Origin: Selenomonadales bacterium
Lineage (GTDB): Bacteria; Bacillota; Negativicutes; Sporomusales; UBA7701
NCBI GenBank assembly: GCA_029976065.1
Contig: JARKNV010000047.1
Coordinates: 1-64,000 of the forward strand
Length of the DNA stretch: 64,000 bases
Direction: 5' to 3'
A program made the translations under genes and the position numbers. Positions within the stretch are counted from its first letter, which is position 1. Each line of letters opens with the position of its first letter. Of this stretch, positions 1-7,741 are shown piece by piece. The notes beneath the pieces are model-generated. The model was not told where the DNA came from. It saw only the letters and a program-made list of their open reading frames with translations, and did not search any database.

Positions 1-13
1 TTACCATAGGCAG

Positions 14-41
14 TTGCCTGCCGGCGGCTGCCAGCAGGCAA
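14..41. other. short inverted repeat before the FIST gene
   Basis: TTGCCTGC (14-21) and GCAGGCAA (34-41) form an 8-bp stem just before the Shine-Dalgarno of the FIST gene. It may be the tail of an upstream terminator or a translation-modulating hairpin; there is no T tract to decide. Confidence 0.35.
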
Positions 42-53
42 GGAGAGTAACAG

Positions 54-1220
54 ATGTTCAAAGTTGCTGTCGGCCACAGCGAAGACACCGATGCGGCCGT
101 GGCGGTCAATAAAGCCCTCGGCCAAGTCCGCGCTTTCCTCAAAGGAGCACAGCCGCAGGCCGGAATATTATTCTGCTCGATTGATCTTGATCATACGCTG
201 ATATTATCCGCCGTCAGGGCGGCCTACCCGGCAATCCAGCTTGTCGGCTGCACAACGGACGGCGAGCTCTCGTCAGCCGCCGGCTTCACCGCTGACTCGC
301 TGGTTTTGATGGTAATCGCCGCTGACACAGTAGAAATCCGGGCCGCTTTCGGCCGAGACGCGGCCCACCGGGGCGAGGCGGCGGGGCGGGAAGCGGCCGC
401 GGCCGCCAAGTCGGGCTTACTCCGCCAGGCAGGCGAAGAGCGGTTCGCCATTATCCTCGCCGACCCCCTCAATGCGGGAATATCCGAAATCGACAAAGGA
501 ATCCGGGAAACGTTCGGGCACTCCTTCCCGGTCATCGGCGGCGCTTCGGCCGCTCATTCCAAGCAGAGGAGAACCTTCCAGTTCTGCAACGGCCTCGTGC
601 TGACCGACGCAGTGGTTTTGCTGCTCTTTGCCGGCCCGGTCGTTTTTTCCTGCGGCATAAAGGGCGGCCATGCCCCCGTCGGCCCGAAAGAACAGGTGAC
701 GCTGGCCAAAAACAACGTTTTGCACCTGATCAACGACAGGCCGGCAATCGAATATTTTCGGAAATATACCGGCAGCTTCGATATGTTTCTCTCCTATTGC
801 ATAGCGGTTTACGAACAAGGCCGGGAGAGCTTCTACGTGAGGAGCGCCCCCTCGTCCGACGCCCGCGCAGGCACCGTGACCCTCAACGGCCGCGTGCCGG
901 AGGGATCGATGGTCCAGATCGGCACTGCGGACATAAGAACCATCGCCCAGTCCTGCCGGGAGTCCGTCGCCCGGGCATTCGAAACATATCCCGGCCGCCG
1001 GCCGACCGCCGCTCTGTTGTTTTCCTGCGCCGGCCGGAAGATGATCATGGGGCCCCAGATAGTCGAGGAGGTTCAGACCGTCCGCCGGTATATGCCCGAC
1101 ATGCCGTTCATAGGATTTTACTGTTACGGAGAGTTCGGTCCTCTGGAAAATGGCGACCCATATATGTTTCACGGCACTACCTTCGTCACGCTGCTGCTTG
1201 GGCCGGCAGAGGAAGGGTAA
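54..1220 (+). CDS. FIST-domain sensory protein
   Basis: A 388-residue protein with the FIST N and FIST C architecture: a soluble sensory module thought to bind small ligands such as amino acids. The N-terminal half carries the family pattern VGCTTDGELSSAAGF (about residues 64-78), followed by a GGASAAH stretch near residue 160 and a C-terminal half with FSCAGRKM and GFYCYGEFGP. No transmembrane segment, kinase or GGDEF domain is attached, so it is a stand-alone FIST protein. The start is an ATG 6-12 bases after GGAGAG. It is convergent with the minus-strand operon and they share a bidirectional terminator. The ligand and output partner cannot be told from the sequence. Confidence 0.85.
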   Translation: MFKVAVGHSEDTDAAVAVNKALGQVRAFLKGAQPQAGILFCSIDLDHTLILSAVRAAYPAIQLVGCTTDGELSSAAGFTADSLVLMVIAADTVEIRAAFGRDAAHRGEAAGREAAAAAKSGLLRQAGEERFAIILADPLNAGISEIDKGIRETFGHSFPVIGGASAAHSKQRRTFQFCNGLVLTDAVVLLLFAGPVVFSCGIKGGHAPVGPKEQVTLAKNNVLHLINDRPAIEYFRKYTGSFDMFLSYCIAVYEQGRESFYVRSAPSSDARAGTVTLNGRVPEGSMVQIGTADIRTIAQSCRESVARAFETYPGRRPTAALLFSCAGRKMIMGPQIVEEVQTVRRYMPDMPFIGFYCYGEFGPLENGDPYMFHGTTFVTLLLGPAEEG

Positions 1221-1230
1221 GAGAAAACCG

Positions 1231-1261
1231 AAAGGCTGCCCCGCCCGGGGCAGCCTTTTTT
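1231..1261. terminator. bidirectional terminator
   Basis: AAAGGCTGCCCC-GCC-CGGGGCAGCC followed by TTTTTT. The A tract on the left makes it usable on both strands, ending the FIST gene and the convergent C_GCAxxG_C_C gene. Confidence 0.9.
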
Positions 1262-1264
1262 GTA

Positions 1265-1708
1265 TCATCGTCCTTCCGCCGCCGTAAACCCGTTATCGGC
1301 GAGGAGTTCCATCGTCCGCGCATAGGTTTCGATAACCATGGCGGGGCAGCGCAGCATCTTGTTCCACGGGTCGTCGGCCAAGATCGTCTGACAGTCCGTC
1401 CCCCCGTAGCTTTGCGTATACTTTTCTTCAAACCAGTCCACCAGATTCTGCACCATGATACTCAGCCGGTGGTCTTCCTGCTCATCCCGCTCGCCCCGGC
1501 CGGCATAAAGTCCCAGCAGGCACACCGCCCCCGTCAGCACCCCGCAGATTTTGCCGCAGTCGCCCAGCCCGTTCGCCAGACCGGTCATGGCCCGCACCAG
1601 GTCGGGGTTACGCTTCCCCTGGCGCTCCAGGCCCAGTATCAGCAGTATCTGGCTGCAGTGGAAGCCTTCCGCCCGCAGCTGGGTTATGCGGACCATCTCG
1701 TCGGACAT
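1265..1708 (-). CDS. C_GCAxxG_C_C family (putative redox) protein
   Basis: A 147-residue protein of the C_GCAxxG_C_C family. Conserved cysteines are seen in FHCSQ near residue 17, in GLGDCGKICGVLTGAVCLLGL (about residues 49-69), in TDCQ and in LRCPA. The spaced cysteines suggest a metal- or redox-active fold; no reaction is established. I chose the ATG at 1708 because GGAGG lies directly upstream (about 1715-1721); the longer frame to 1786 would overlap the preceding histidine phosphatase gene. It is the last gene of the minus-strand operon, equivalent to the DVU1555-type member of the Desulfovibrio cluster. A second family member sits at 28.2-28.6 kb. Confidence 0.8.
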   Translation of the reverse strand: MSDEMVRITQLRAEGFHCSQILLILGLERQGKRNPDLVRAMTGLANGLGDCGKICGVLTGAVCLLGLYAGRGERDEQEDHRLSIMVQNLVDWFEEKYTQSYGGTDCQTILADDPWNKMLRCPAMVIETYARTMELLADNGFTAAEGR

Positions 1709-1722
1709 GGTGTCTGCCTCCT

Positions 1723-2340
1723 TTATTTCGCCGCCGGCGGTTGGCGGAAATTCGCCAGTTGTAACTGATAGCCAGCATCGCTGCACTGAATGACATTTAT
1801 GCAGCCGTAATCCTGGCTAAGCCGGAAGAGGTTGCCGAGCGGCAGGCCGAGGATGTGGCACAGCAGCAGGCGGTTGACCCCGGCATGGCCGACGATCGCG
1901 ATGTTCCCCGCCGACGTCCCCAGTATATCGTGGAATGCCGCTACCGCCCGCAGACCGCAGTCGGCGAAGCTTTCTCCCCCGGGGACACGGTAATAAGCGA
2001 TGTCGGCGCCCCTGGCCCGGAATTCGTCAGGAAAGCGGCGGATGATGTCGGCGAACGTGCAGCCTTCCCATTCGCCGAGGGAAATCTCCCGCAATTCGCT
2101 GCGCTGCCTGACGTTGACACCCCTGTCGCCGGCGATTATCTCCGCCGTCTGCCGCGACCGGATTAGATCACTGCAATACACCGCCGTGATAGCGGCCTTG
2201 GCGAGCGTATGCCGCAAAGCCTCCGCCTGGCGGACGCCGTCGCAGCTCAGCGGCAGGTCGAGCTGGCCGATGTAACGCCGCTGGTCGTCTTCCAGCCGGA
2301 TTCTCCCGTGCCTGATCAGATAAACTTTTCTAGTTTCCAT
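1723..2340 (-). CDS. histidine phosphatase family protein (CobC/GpmB-like)
   Basis: A 205-residue branch-1 histidine phosphatase. The catalytic LIRHGRI motif is at residues 8-14, the second-arginine region YCSDLIRSRQTAEII near 55-69, the acidic EISLGEWEG near 84-92, and the second catalytic histidine in IVGHAGVNRLLL near 149. This resembles alpha-ribazole phosphatase, but there are no cobalamin genes around it, so the substrate is unknown. Its start overlaps the end of the AMP-ligase gene by 11 bases, indicating translational coupling. The placement matches the DVU1552-type member of the Trs-like cluster. Confidence 0.85.
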   Translation of the reverse strand: METRKVYLIRHGRIRLEDDQRRYIGQLDLPLSCDGVRQAEALRHTLAKAAITAVYCSDLIRSRQTAEIIAGDRGVNVRQRSELREISLGEWEGCTFADIIRRFPDEFRARGADIAYYRVPGGESFADCGLRAVAAFHDILGTSAGNIAIVGHAGVNRLLLCHILGLPLGNLFRLSQDYGCINVIQCSDAGYQLQLANFRQPPAAK

Positions 2341-3673
2341 CGGCGTTGTTCAACTCCACAATCGCTCTTTTCCCCGTGCTTGGTGCAAGTGTTCCCTGGC
2401 ACGCTTCCTGTCTGACCGCGACCTTAAGCTTGCCTGCCCGCCGCGCCAGCGCAACAGCCGGAACGCTTTCGAGGGCATCGTAAATGTCCCGCCCGCCATC
2501 CCCCGCGGGCTGCCCGGCGGCGGAAACGGAAATCGCCAGTTCGCCGGCGTTGGCAAAGCTGTCCACGGCGGCGGTGAAGTCCAGCACACGCCTTACCGCG
2601 AAAATGGCCTCGTCGAGGTCGGCCAGGGTAAAGCGGCCAAACTCCCCGAGCGAAACATAACGGCCCACCCTTCTGGTTATGGGCGCCAGGCGTTTCAGGG
2701 CCGAGCCGCAGGGACAAGGCTCCGGGACAAACCGGGAGATATCCCCTGTTCGGTAGCGGATGAGCGGCATCCCCCGCCGGGTCAGCGTCGTAACGACGAC
2801 CTCCCCTTTCTCGCCTGCGGGTAAAGGCTCGCCGGATACCGAGTCGACGATTTCGAAATAGAAGTCCGCTTCATGGAGATGATAGCCGGCATGGGCCGCG
2901 CAATCCGTACCCCCGCCCAGTCCCATCTCCGTCATGCCGTAATGCTCGAACACCTCGCAGCCCCACAACCGCTTCAATTCGCGGATAACGGCGCGGGGAA
3001 CATGATCAGTGCTCAGCAGCACGCTCTTCACGGCGATTTTGATGCCTGAGTAGTCCGCCCAGCGGGCCAGCGCCAGCACCTGGGCCGGGATGCCAACCAC
3101 GCTGTCCGCCTGTTCACGGGCCATGACCGCCAATGCCGCCGACAGGTCGCCGACGGCGCCGTGAGGAATCGGTTCGGCCCCCGACTGCTTAAGGGCCGTC
3201 AGCAGCAGATCGCCAACACCGCCGGGCCGCCCGCCCGGCAGCAGGATGAGCACCCGGTCGCGCGGCGCCGTCAGGCTGACCATCCCGGAGCGGAAGAAGC
3301 TGACCGTCGCCTCCTGGTCTTCGGGGGTAAAGTACAGCCTTTTCGCCGGCCCGGTCGTGCCGGAACTGGCCAAGGTCACGACATGGCCGATATCGCTCTG
3401 CGAAACGCACAGGAAGCGCGGGCCATGCCGCCTGATATCCTCGGCGGTTGTAAAAGGATACCGCTGCAGGTCGGTCAAGGAATCAAGTCCTGTTTCGGCG
3501 ACCCCCGCCAACAACTGGCCGTAGAACGGGCTGGCCGTATACGCCAGGCGGATTGCCGCCCGCAGACGGTTGAGCTGGTAAGCTTCGAGCAGTTCCCGGG
3601 ACAGGCCGGCGCTGCCGGCGCCAGTTTTGTAAGCCGCCCAGGCATCGAGCGGCGACCGTAAAACCCCGTTCAT
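2330..3673 (-). CDS. AMP-forming acyl-CoA ligase, phenylacetate-CoA ligase-like
   Basis: A 447-residue adenylate-forming enzyme of the PaaK type. The P-loop is LASSGTTGPAKRLYFT (about residues 101-116), the aromatic/TE motif is EHYGMTEMGLGGG (about 243-255), and IRYRTGDI is the ATP-ribose contact region near 315. CPCGS after it is typical of PaaK-like ligases. It probably activates a carboxylic acid, or transfers AMP, for the neighbouring enzymes; the acid is unknown. It begins 4 bases after the radical SAM gene and overlaps the phosphatase, so it is in the same operon. It corresponds to the DVU1553-type ligase family that travels with this cluster. Confidence 0.85.
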   Translation of the reverse strand: MNGVLRSPLDAWAAYKTGAGSAGLSRELLEAYQLNRLRAAIRLAYTASPFYGQLLAGVAETGLDSLTDLQRYPFTTAEDIRRHGPRFLCVSQSDIGHVVTLASSGTTGPAKRLYFTPEDQEATVSFFRSGMVSLTAPRDRVLILLPGGRPGGVGDLLLTALKQSGAEPIPHGAVGDLSAALAVMAREQADSVVGIPAQVLALARWADYSGIKIAVKSVLLSTDHVPRAVIRELKRLWGCEVFEHYGMTEMGLGGGTDCAAHAGYHLHEADFYFEIVDSVSGEPLPAGEKGEVVVTTLTRRGMPLIRYRTGDISRFVPEPCPCGSALKRLAPITRRVGRYVSLGEFGRFTLADLDEAIFAVRRVLDFTAAVDSFANAGELAISVSAAGQPAGDGGRDIYDALESVPAVALARRAGKLKVAVRQEACQGTLAPSTGKRAIVELNNADGN

Positions 3674-3676
3674 GCG

Positions 3677-5041
3677 TCACCTCGGGGGACGGTAAAGCGG
3701 CTCGCCGCGATTATCCGTCAGGTTGTAAGCGCAGAAAGGAATAAGGCGACCGGCCGGATGGAGAACGTGAAGAGGGCAGTCCCTCAACCGCCCGAGTTCT
3801 ATATTCCGGCAATCCTGGAACGCCATTGCGGAAATACAGAGCGAACGGCTGTCAATATCGTGCAGGAAGGCATCAAGGCTGTCGGTGACAATTCCCGGGC
3901 AGCATTCCTCACCGTCGGTCCGAGCGCTGCCGGCCGCCGACCAGCGCCTGGCGACGAAAGCACGCGCTTTGCTGGCGCCGCCGGTGGCGAGCTGCGGCTG
4001 GCAGCAGCTTTTCACCGCTTCGCTCATCCAGGGCTTCAGTTCCCCTGCTGCCGAAACCAGGTAATTGGCGTGGAAAGAGCAGCAGGCGTGCCGGCCGCTT
4101 GACGGCCGGAAATCGCTTACCTGCATTTTCCCGCCGGTCTGCGCCGCAAGCGCCTGCATAAGCTGCGGCAGAGTAAACCTGTCGTTGTCGGCCGGTGTCT
4201 GCGGATAGCGGCCGAAATAGCTGACCGGTTGGAAATGGACGCCGCGCACCGTCGGCATCCGGCTGATGGCGAAATCTATTATCCCGCCGATTTCGTCCGT
4301 ATTTACCCCCGGCACGAGCGTCGGAACGAGCATGACCCCCAACTCAAGCTCCGCGCAGCGGGTTATCGCCGCTTTTTTTATGTCCAGCAGCGCCGTCCCC
4401 CGGACCTTCTCATATACGCCGTCGTCCAGGCCGTCGAACTGCAGAAATACGCATGAAAGCCCTGCTTGCTTCAGGCGCTTCGCATACCGGCCGTCTGCCG
4501 CCAGCCGCAGTCCGTTGGTGTTGAGCTGGAAAAATCCAAAGCCCAGCAACCGCCCGAGGGCGATAATCTCCGGCAGATCATCCCTCAGCGTCGGTTCGCC
4601 GCCCGACAGCTGGATATTGAAAGGTCCGCCGCTGGCCAGCAGCAGCCGATACCACCCCTCGATCGTCCCGATATCAGGGTCGTCGCCTCCGCCGCCGGCG
4701 GCGGCGAAGCAGACCGGGCAACCGAGATTGCAGCGCCGGGTAACCTCGAGCAGCACGCAGCAGGTATGCTGGCGGTGCTCGGGGCACAGGCCGCAGTCGA
4801 ATGGGCAGCCCTTGTCGACGGTCGTGGCGCATATCTGCGGCGCCGCCGGCTGTTCTGCCGCCGCCCAGGTTTGATAATCCGGCGGCCCGCGCCAGATTAT
4901 CGTCCTGAATTCGCCGTGCTCGGGACAGGTTTTCGCGAGGAAGACGTCCCTGCCGACGGCGACTTTCCTTGCCGGGATCCGTTTCAGGCATTCGGGGCAA
5001 AGGCTCTCGGCGGTACCGAGAATTTTTTCCGTGTCTTGCAT
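3677..5041 (-). CDS. radical SAM protein, TrsS-like
   Basis: A radical SAM enzyme with the CX3CX2C cluster motif CNLGCPVC (about residue 110), preceded by an N-terminal metal-binding region: SLCPECLKR, KTCPEHGEF and GCPFDCGLCPEHRQHTC. This N-terminus is like that of tetraether-synthase-type radical SAM proteins. Many extra cysteines (HACCSFHANY, FQDCRN, RDCPLH, PFCAYN) follow in the C-terminus. Related proteins in this gene context (called TrsS) include selenoprotein forms; here all positions read as Cys and no in-frame TGA is needed. The ATG at 5041 has GAGGG five bases upstream; an ATG at 5053 is possible. A paralog lies at 46.6-47.9 kb. Confidence 0.8.
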   Translation of the reverse strand: MQDTEKILGTAESLCPECLKRIPARKVAVGRDVFLAKTCPEHGEFRTIIWRGPPDYQTWAAAEQPAAPQICATTVDKGCPFDCGLCPEHRQHTCCVLLEVTRRCNLGCPVCFAAAGGGGDDPDIGTIEGWYRLLLASGGPFNIQLSGGEPTLRDDLPEIIALGRLLGFGFFQLNTNGLRLAADGRYAKRLKQAGLSCVFLQFDGLDDGVYEKVRGTALLDIKKAAITRCAELELGVMLVPTLVPGVNTDEIGGIIDFAISRMPTVRGVHFQPVSYFGRYPQTPADNDRFTLPQLMQALAAQTGGKMQVSDFRPSSGRHACCSFHANYLVSAAGELKPWMSEAVKSCCQPQLATGGASKARAFVARRWSAAGSARTDGEECCPGIVTDSLDAFLHDIDSRSLCISAMAFQDCRNIELGRLRDCPLHVLHPAGRLIPFCAYNLTDNRGEPLYRPPR

Positions 5042-5072
5042 GTCCGCCCTCATTTATCCTTTACATCTGCTG

Positions 5073-6197
5073 TCAAACCGTTTTGACCACTTCCGCGAGA
5101 TTTATCCCCAGCACCCTTTCCACCTCGGCGGCGATGCGTCTGGCCTGGGCCTGGCGGCCGGCAATGGCGGCCTGGGCTACCGCGTCGACGGCGAACTTTT
5201 CCCGCGAACAGGCGAAGCGCTCGTCGAGTGACACGATTCCGTCGTTTTTGACGAGTTTATCCGCCAGGTAAATCAGCGCCGCTTCGTCCAGCTGCTGGCC
5301 CGCCGCAGGCGCAATCTCGTGATGCACGGCGGCGATCGCCGCCACCGCCGGGTAACCCAGGCTTTTGATGATCCTGGCCCCGCGGCGGGTGTGGTCCGGT
5401 CTGCCTTTGGCCAGATCATGGAGCAGACCCGCGGCGGTAATCAGCCCTTCGTCGAGGCAGAAGCCCGTCCGGTTCAGCCGGCTGGCGATCGCCCCGGCCA
5501 CGCCGGCGACGGCCGCGCAATGACGGACGACAGCCCCGGGCACGGCAAGGCGGGCCAAAATGGCGTCGCATTCCCGCCGCGACGGATAGAGCCGGCCTGC
5601 GTAACGTTCAACTATCAGCCGGTAGTCGTCGGGAGTGTCGATATCGAGGGTAACGCCTTCGTCGACGACCGCCACATCGCAGGCTGCCGCTTCATGCCGC
5701 GCCAGCAGGGCGCGCAGGCCGCCGTCCCCGTCCCATGAGGCGATGGCCGGCGCTAGGCGGGCGGCGATGAGCGGCGGATGGCCGCGCTCGCCCTGAAAGA
5801 CAGGATAGGCGACGTCGGCGCCGGCCTTGGCAGCGGACCTGGCCAGCAGCCTTACCGTATGGCTTCTCACCAGCGGCATGTCCGCCGGCAGGAGAAAGAA
5901 CGCCTCCGCATCCGCGGGCAACGCCTTCACCCCGGCGACCACCGACGAGAACATGCCCGCGTCGTAGTCAGCATTGAGAACACATCTCACCGGCAGGCGA
6001 GACAGCACAGGCAGCAGTTCGGCGGCGTTGTGGCCGACCACCACCGTTATGTCGCTTACACCCGCCCGGCGAAGGAGGCCGAGCGTAGTTTCGATAACGG
6101 TCGTTCCGCCCAGCGGCAATAACGGCTTGAACCCCGGCGCCCGTGAAGAGCGGCCGGCGGCCAGGACCAGCCCGGCCAGCCTGCTAGCGGGGCGCAC
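5073..6197 (-). CDS. MobA-like NTP transferase fused to an HD domain
   Basis: About 374 residues. The N-terminal half is a nucleotidyltransferase of the MobA/MocA type: LAGLVLAAGRSSR near residue 5-17, FKPLLPLGG, and LLPADMPLVR as the metal-binding acidic motif. The C-terminal half is an HD phosphohydrolase-like domain with VVRHCAAVAG and LLHDLAKG (HD pair), then HHEIAP. MocA-like enzymes attach CMP to molybdopterin for Mo-hydroxylases, which fits the aldehyde oxidoreductase upstream. I chose GTG at 6197 because homology starts there; the open frame to 6344 lies inside xdhC. It overlaps XdhC by 14 bases. The architecture matches the DVU1551-type family. The role of the HD domain is unknown. 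Confidence 0.8.
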   Translation of the reverse strand: MRPASRLAGLVLAAGRSSRAPGFKPLLPLGGTTVIETTLGLLRRAGVSDITVVVGHNAAELLPVLSRLPVRCVLNADYDAGMFSSVVAGVKALPADAEAFFLLPADMPLVRSHTVRLLARSAAKAGADVAYPVFQGERGHPPLIAARLAPAIASWDGDGGLRALLARHEAAACDVAVVDEGVTLDIDTPDDYRLIVERYAGRLYPSRRECDAILARLAVPGAVVRHCAAVAGVAGAIASRLNRTGFCLDEGLITAAGLLHDLAKGRPDHTRRGARIIKSLGYPAVAAIAAVHHEIAPAAGQQLDEAALIYLADKLVKNDGIVSLDERFACSREKFAVDAVAQAAIAGRQAQARRIAAEVERVLGINLAEVVKTV

Positions 6198-7242
6198 TTT
6201 CCCGCTCCGCCCGGACCTTGATAAGCTCGCCGACAATGCTGACCGCCAGTTCCTCGGGCGTCTCGGCCGCGATATCCGTGCCGATCGGCGAATACACCCG
6301 GCGGAAATCGGTTTCGCCGAAGCCCCGGTCAGCCAGAGCTTCATAAATCTTGTCGCGCTTGCGGCGGCTGCCGATCATGCCGATATAGCCGGCGCCGGTC
6401 CGCAGCGCCCACTCCAGGATCGTCCTGTCGTGCAGGTGGCCGCGGGTGACGATGACGATATAGCTGTCGCCGTCGACGGCCAGCGCGGGCATACGGTCGA
6501 ACGATTCCATCAGCACGAGCTCCGTCGGTGCGGGGAAGCGTTCGCGGTTGGCGTATTCGGCCCGGTCGTCGAGCACCACCGTCCGGAAGCCGACCGTTTC
6601 CGCCAGGGGGGCGATCTTCTGCGACACATGGCCAGCGCCGAAGATGTAGGCCGTGCCGGCCGGACGGATGGGCTCCACCAGGAAGCGCTGCCCGTCGAGC
6701 ACCTCGGCGTGGATGGCGATTTTGGCCGGGCCTTCGGTCAGCTTGGCCAGGAACCTCCTGTCGGCGACGAAGCGGCCGACCAGCGAGCCGTCGCGTTTGA
6801 CCAGGCATTGCTGCCGGGCCGGCTTATCGAAACCATGCCCGTCGCCGAGCGCGGTGATCAGCCACGCCTTGTCCCGGCGCGCCAGCGCTTCCGCCGCTTC
6901 CCGGTAAACCTCTCGGTTGTCCTTGTCGCCAGCGTCGATGTAATCGAGAAAAATCTCCCCCTGCCCGCCGCAGATCATGTCCATGCCGGCCACGTCTTTG
7001 CCGGCCAGGTTGAAGGACTGGATATTGCTCCGTCTGGAGACGAAGATCTCCCCTGCCAGCCTTATCGCGTCCCCCTCCAGCCGCCCGCCGCCGATCGTGC
7101 CCAAGATCGAGCCGTCGCGCCGGACCGTCATCTTGGCGCCGGCGGTTCGCGGCGCGGAGCCGGATTTATCGAGTATGGTCGCCACCACGATGCTTTCGCC
7201 GCCGGCAAGCAGGGCGGCTATTTCCTGCAAAAGCTTATTCAT
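6184..7242 (-). CDS. XdhC/CoxI family Mo-hydroxylase maturation protein
   Basis: A 352-residue XdhC-type factor. The N-terminal XdhC/CoxI domain shows KSGSAPRTAGAKM (about 26-38), GTIGGGRLEG (about 48-57) and MICGGQGEIF; the C-terminal Rossmann domain shows YIFGAGHVSQ near 197 and GMIGSRRKRDK near 291. XdhC proteins bind sulfurated molybdenum cofactor and insert it into xanthine-oxidase-family enzymes, so the client here should be the aldehyde oxidoreductase at 10.2-12.9 kb. It lies within the operon, overlapped downstream by the NTP-transferase/HD gene, which would supply the cytidylylated cofactor. Confidence 0.9.
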   Translation of the reverse strand: MNKLLQEIAALLAGGESIVVATILDKSGSAPRTAGAKMTVRRDGSILGTIGGGRLEGDAIRLAGEIFVSRRSNIQSFNLAGKDVAGMDMICGGQGEIFLDYIDAGDKDNREVYREAAEALARRDKAWLITALGDGHGFDKPARQQCLVKRDGSLVGRFVADRRFLAKLTEGPAKIAIHAEVLDGQRFLVEPIRPAGTAYIFGAGHVSQKIAPLAETVGFRTVVLDDRAEYANRERFPAPTELVLMESFDRMPALAVDGDSYIVIVTRGHLHDRTILEWALRTGAGYIGMIGSRRKRDKIYEALADRGFGETDFRRVYSPIGTDIAAETPEELAVSIVGELIKVRAERESAPR

Positions 7243-7274
7243 ATTATCACTCCCTGCAACAAGCGGTTGCGCGG

Positions 7275-7529
7275 CTATCTTTTCCCGCAGCGGTCGGTGT
7301 CAGGCCCCTTCCCGAAGACGTCCTTCAGCCTCGCCAGCCCGGTGGCGGACAGGAGGGCGATCTCGCACGGCTCGCCCGCCAGCGTTTCCCCGGCCAGGAT
7401 TATGCCGTTGTCCGTCTCGACGTAGGCAACAGGCAGCGTACGTCGGAAGACCTCGCCGGTAAGCTTATCGGTAACCTCCACGACGATCGAGTCGGCCTCG
7501 ATCTGCTCGGGGAGTGCGGGCGCGCTCAC
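7275..7529 (-). CDS. conserved small protein of the Mo-hydroxylase operon
   Basis: An 84-residue protein starting at a GTG that overlaps the TGA of the upstream redox protein gene (GTGA), so it is translationally coupled. Visible stretches are DSIVVEVTDKLTGEVFRR, then NGIILAGETLAGEP and a C-terminal GKGPDTDRCGKR with one cysteine. No signal peptide or membrane segment. I do not recognise the family. Its place between the DVU1557-like redox protein and XdhC suggests an accessory role for the Mo-hydroxylase system. A longer frame to 7688 exists but is out-of-frame shadow of the upstream gene. Confidence 0.65.
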   Translation of the reverse strand: MSAPALPEQIEADSIVVEVTDKLTGEVFRRTLPVAYVETDNGIILAGETLAGEPCEIALLSATGLARLKDVFGKGPDTDRCGKR

Positions 7530-7729
7530 TTGTCCTCCAGGGCCGCTTCCACCTGCTGCATCTTGCCGGTGGCCAGCGCCTCGGGGATATAGACCAGCCC
7601 GCATTTCGGGCACTTGTACAGTTCGACCGGGAAATTGCTGCCCATGTAAGCCAGGGTCACGCTGCCCGGCTTCAGCGGCTCCCGGCACTTGGCGCAGACG
7701 ATGTTCTGCTGGCTTTTCTGTTCGCCCAT
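7526..7729 (-). CDS. small CxxC zinc-ribbon/redox protein (DVU1557-like)
   Basis: A 67-residue protein with two CxxC knuckles, IVCAKCREP (about 11-18) and YKCPKCGLVYIP (about 39-50), the arrangement of a zinc ribbon or rubredoxin-like redox site. The same type of small protein accompanies this cluster in Desulfovibrio and clostridia. The start follows a GGGGGAG ribosome binding site. It lies 12 bases downstream of the dicluster oxidoreductase and overlaps the next gene. Redox carrier or metal chaperone for the operon enzymes is inference. Confidence 0.75.
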   Translation of the reverse strand: MGEQKSQQNIVCAKCREPLKPGSVTLAYMGSNFPVELYKCPKCGLVYIPEALATGKMQQVEAALEDK

Positions 7730-7741
7730 ACGGCTCCCCCG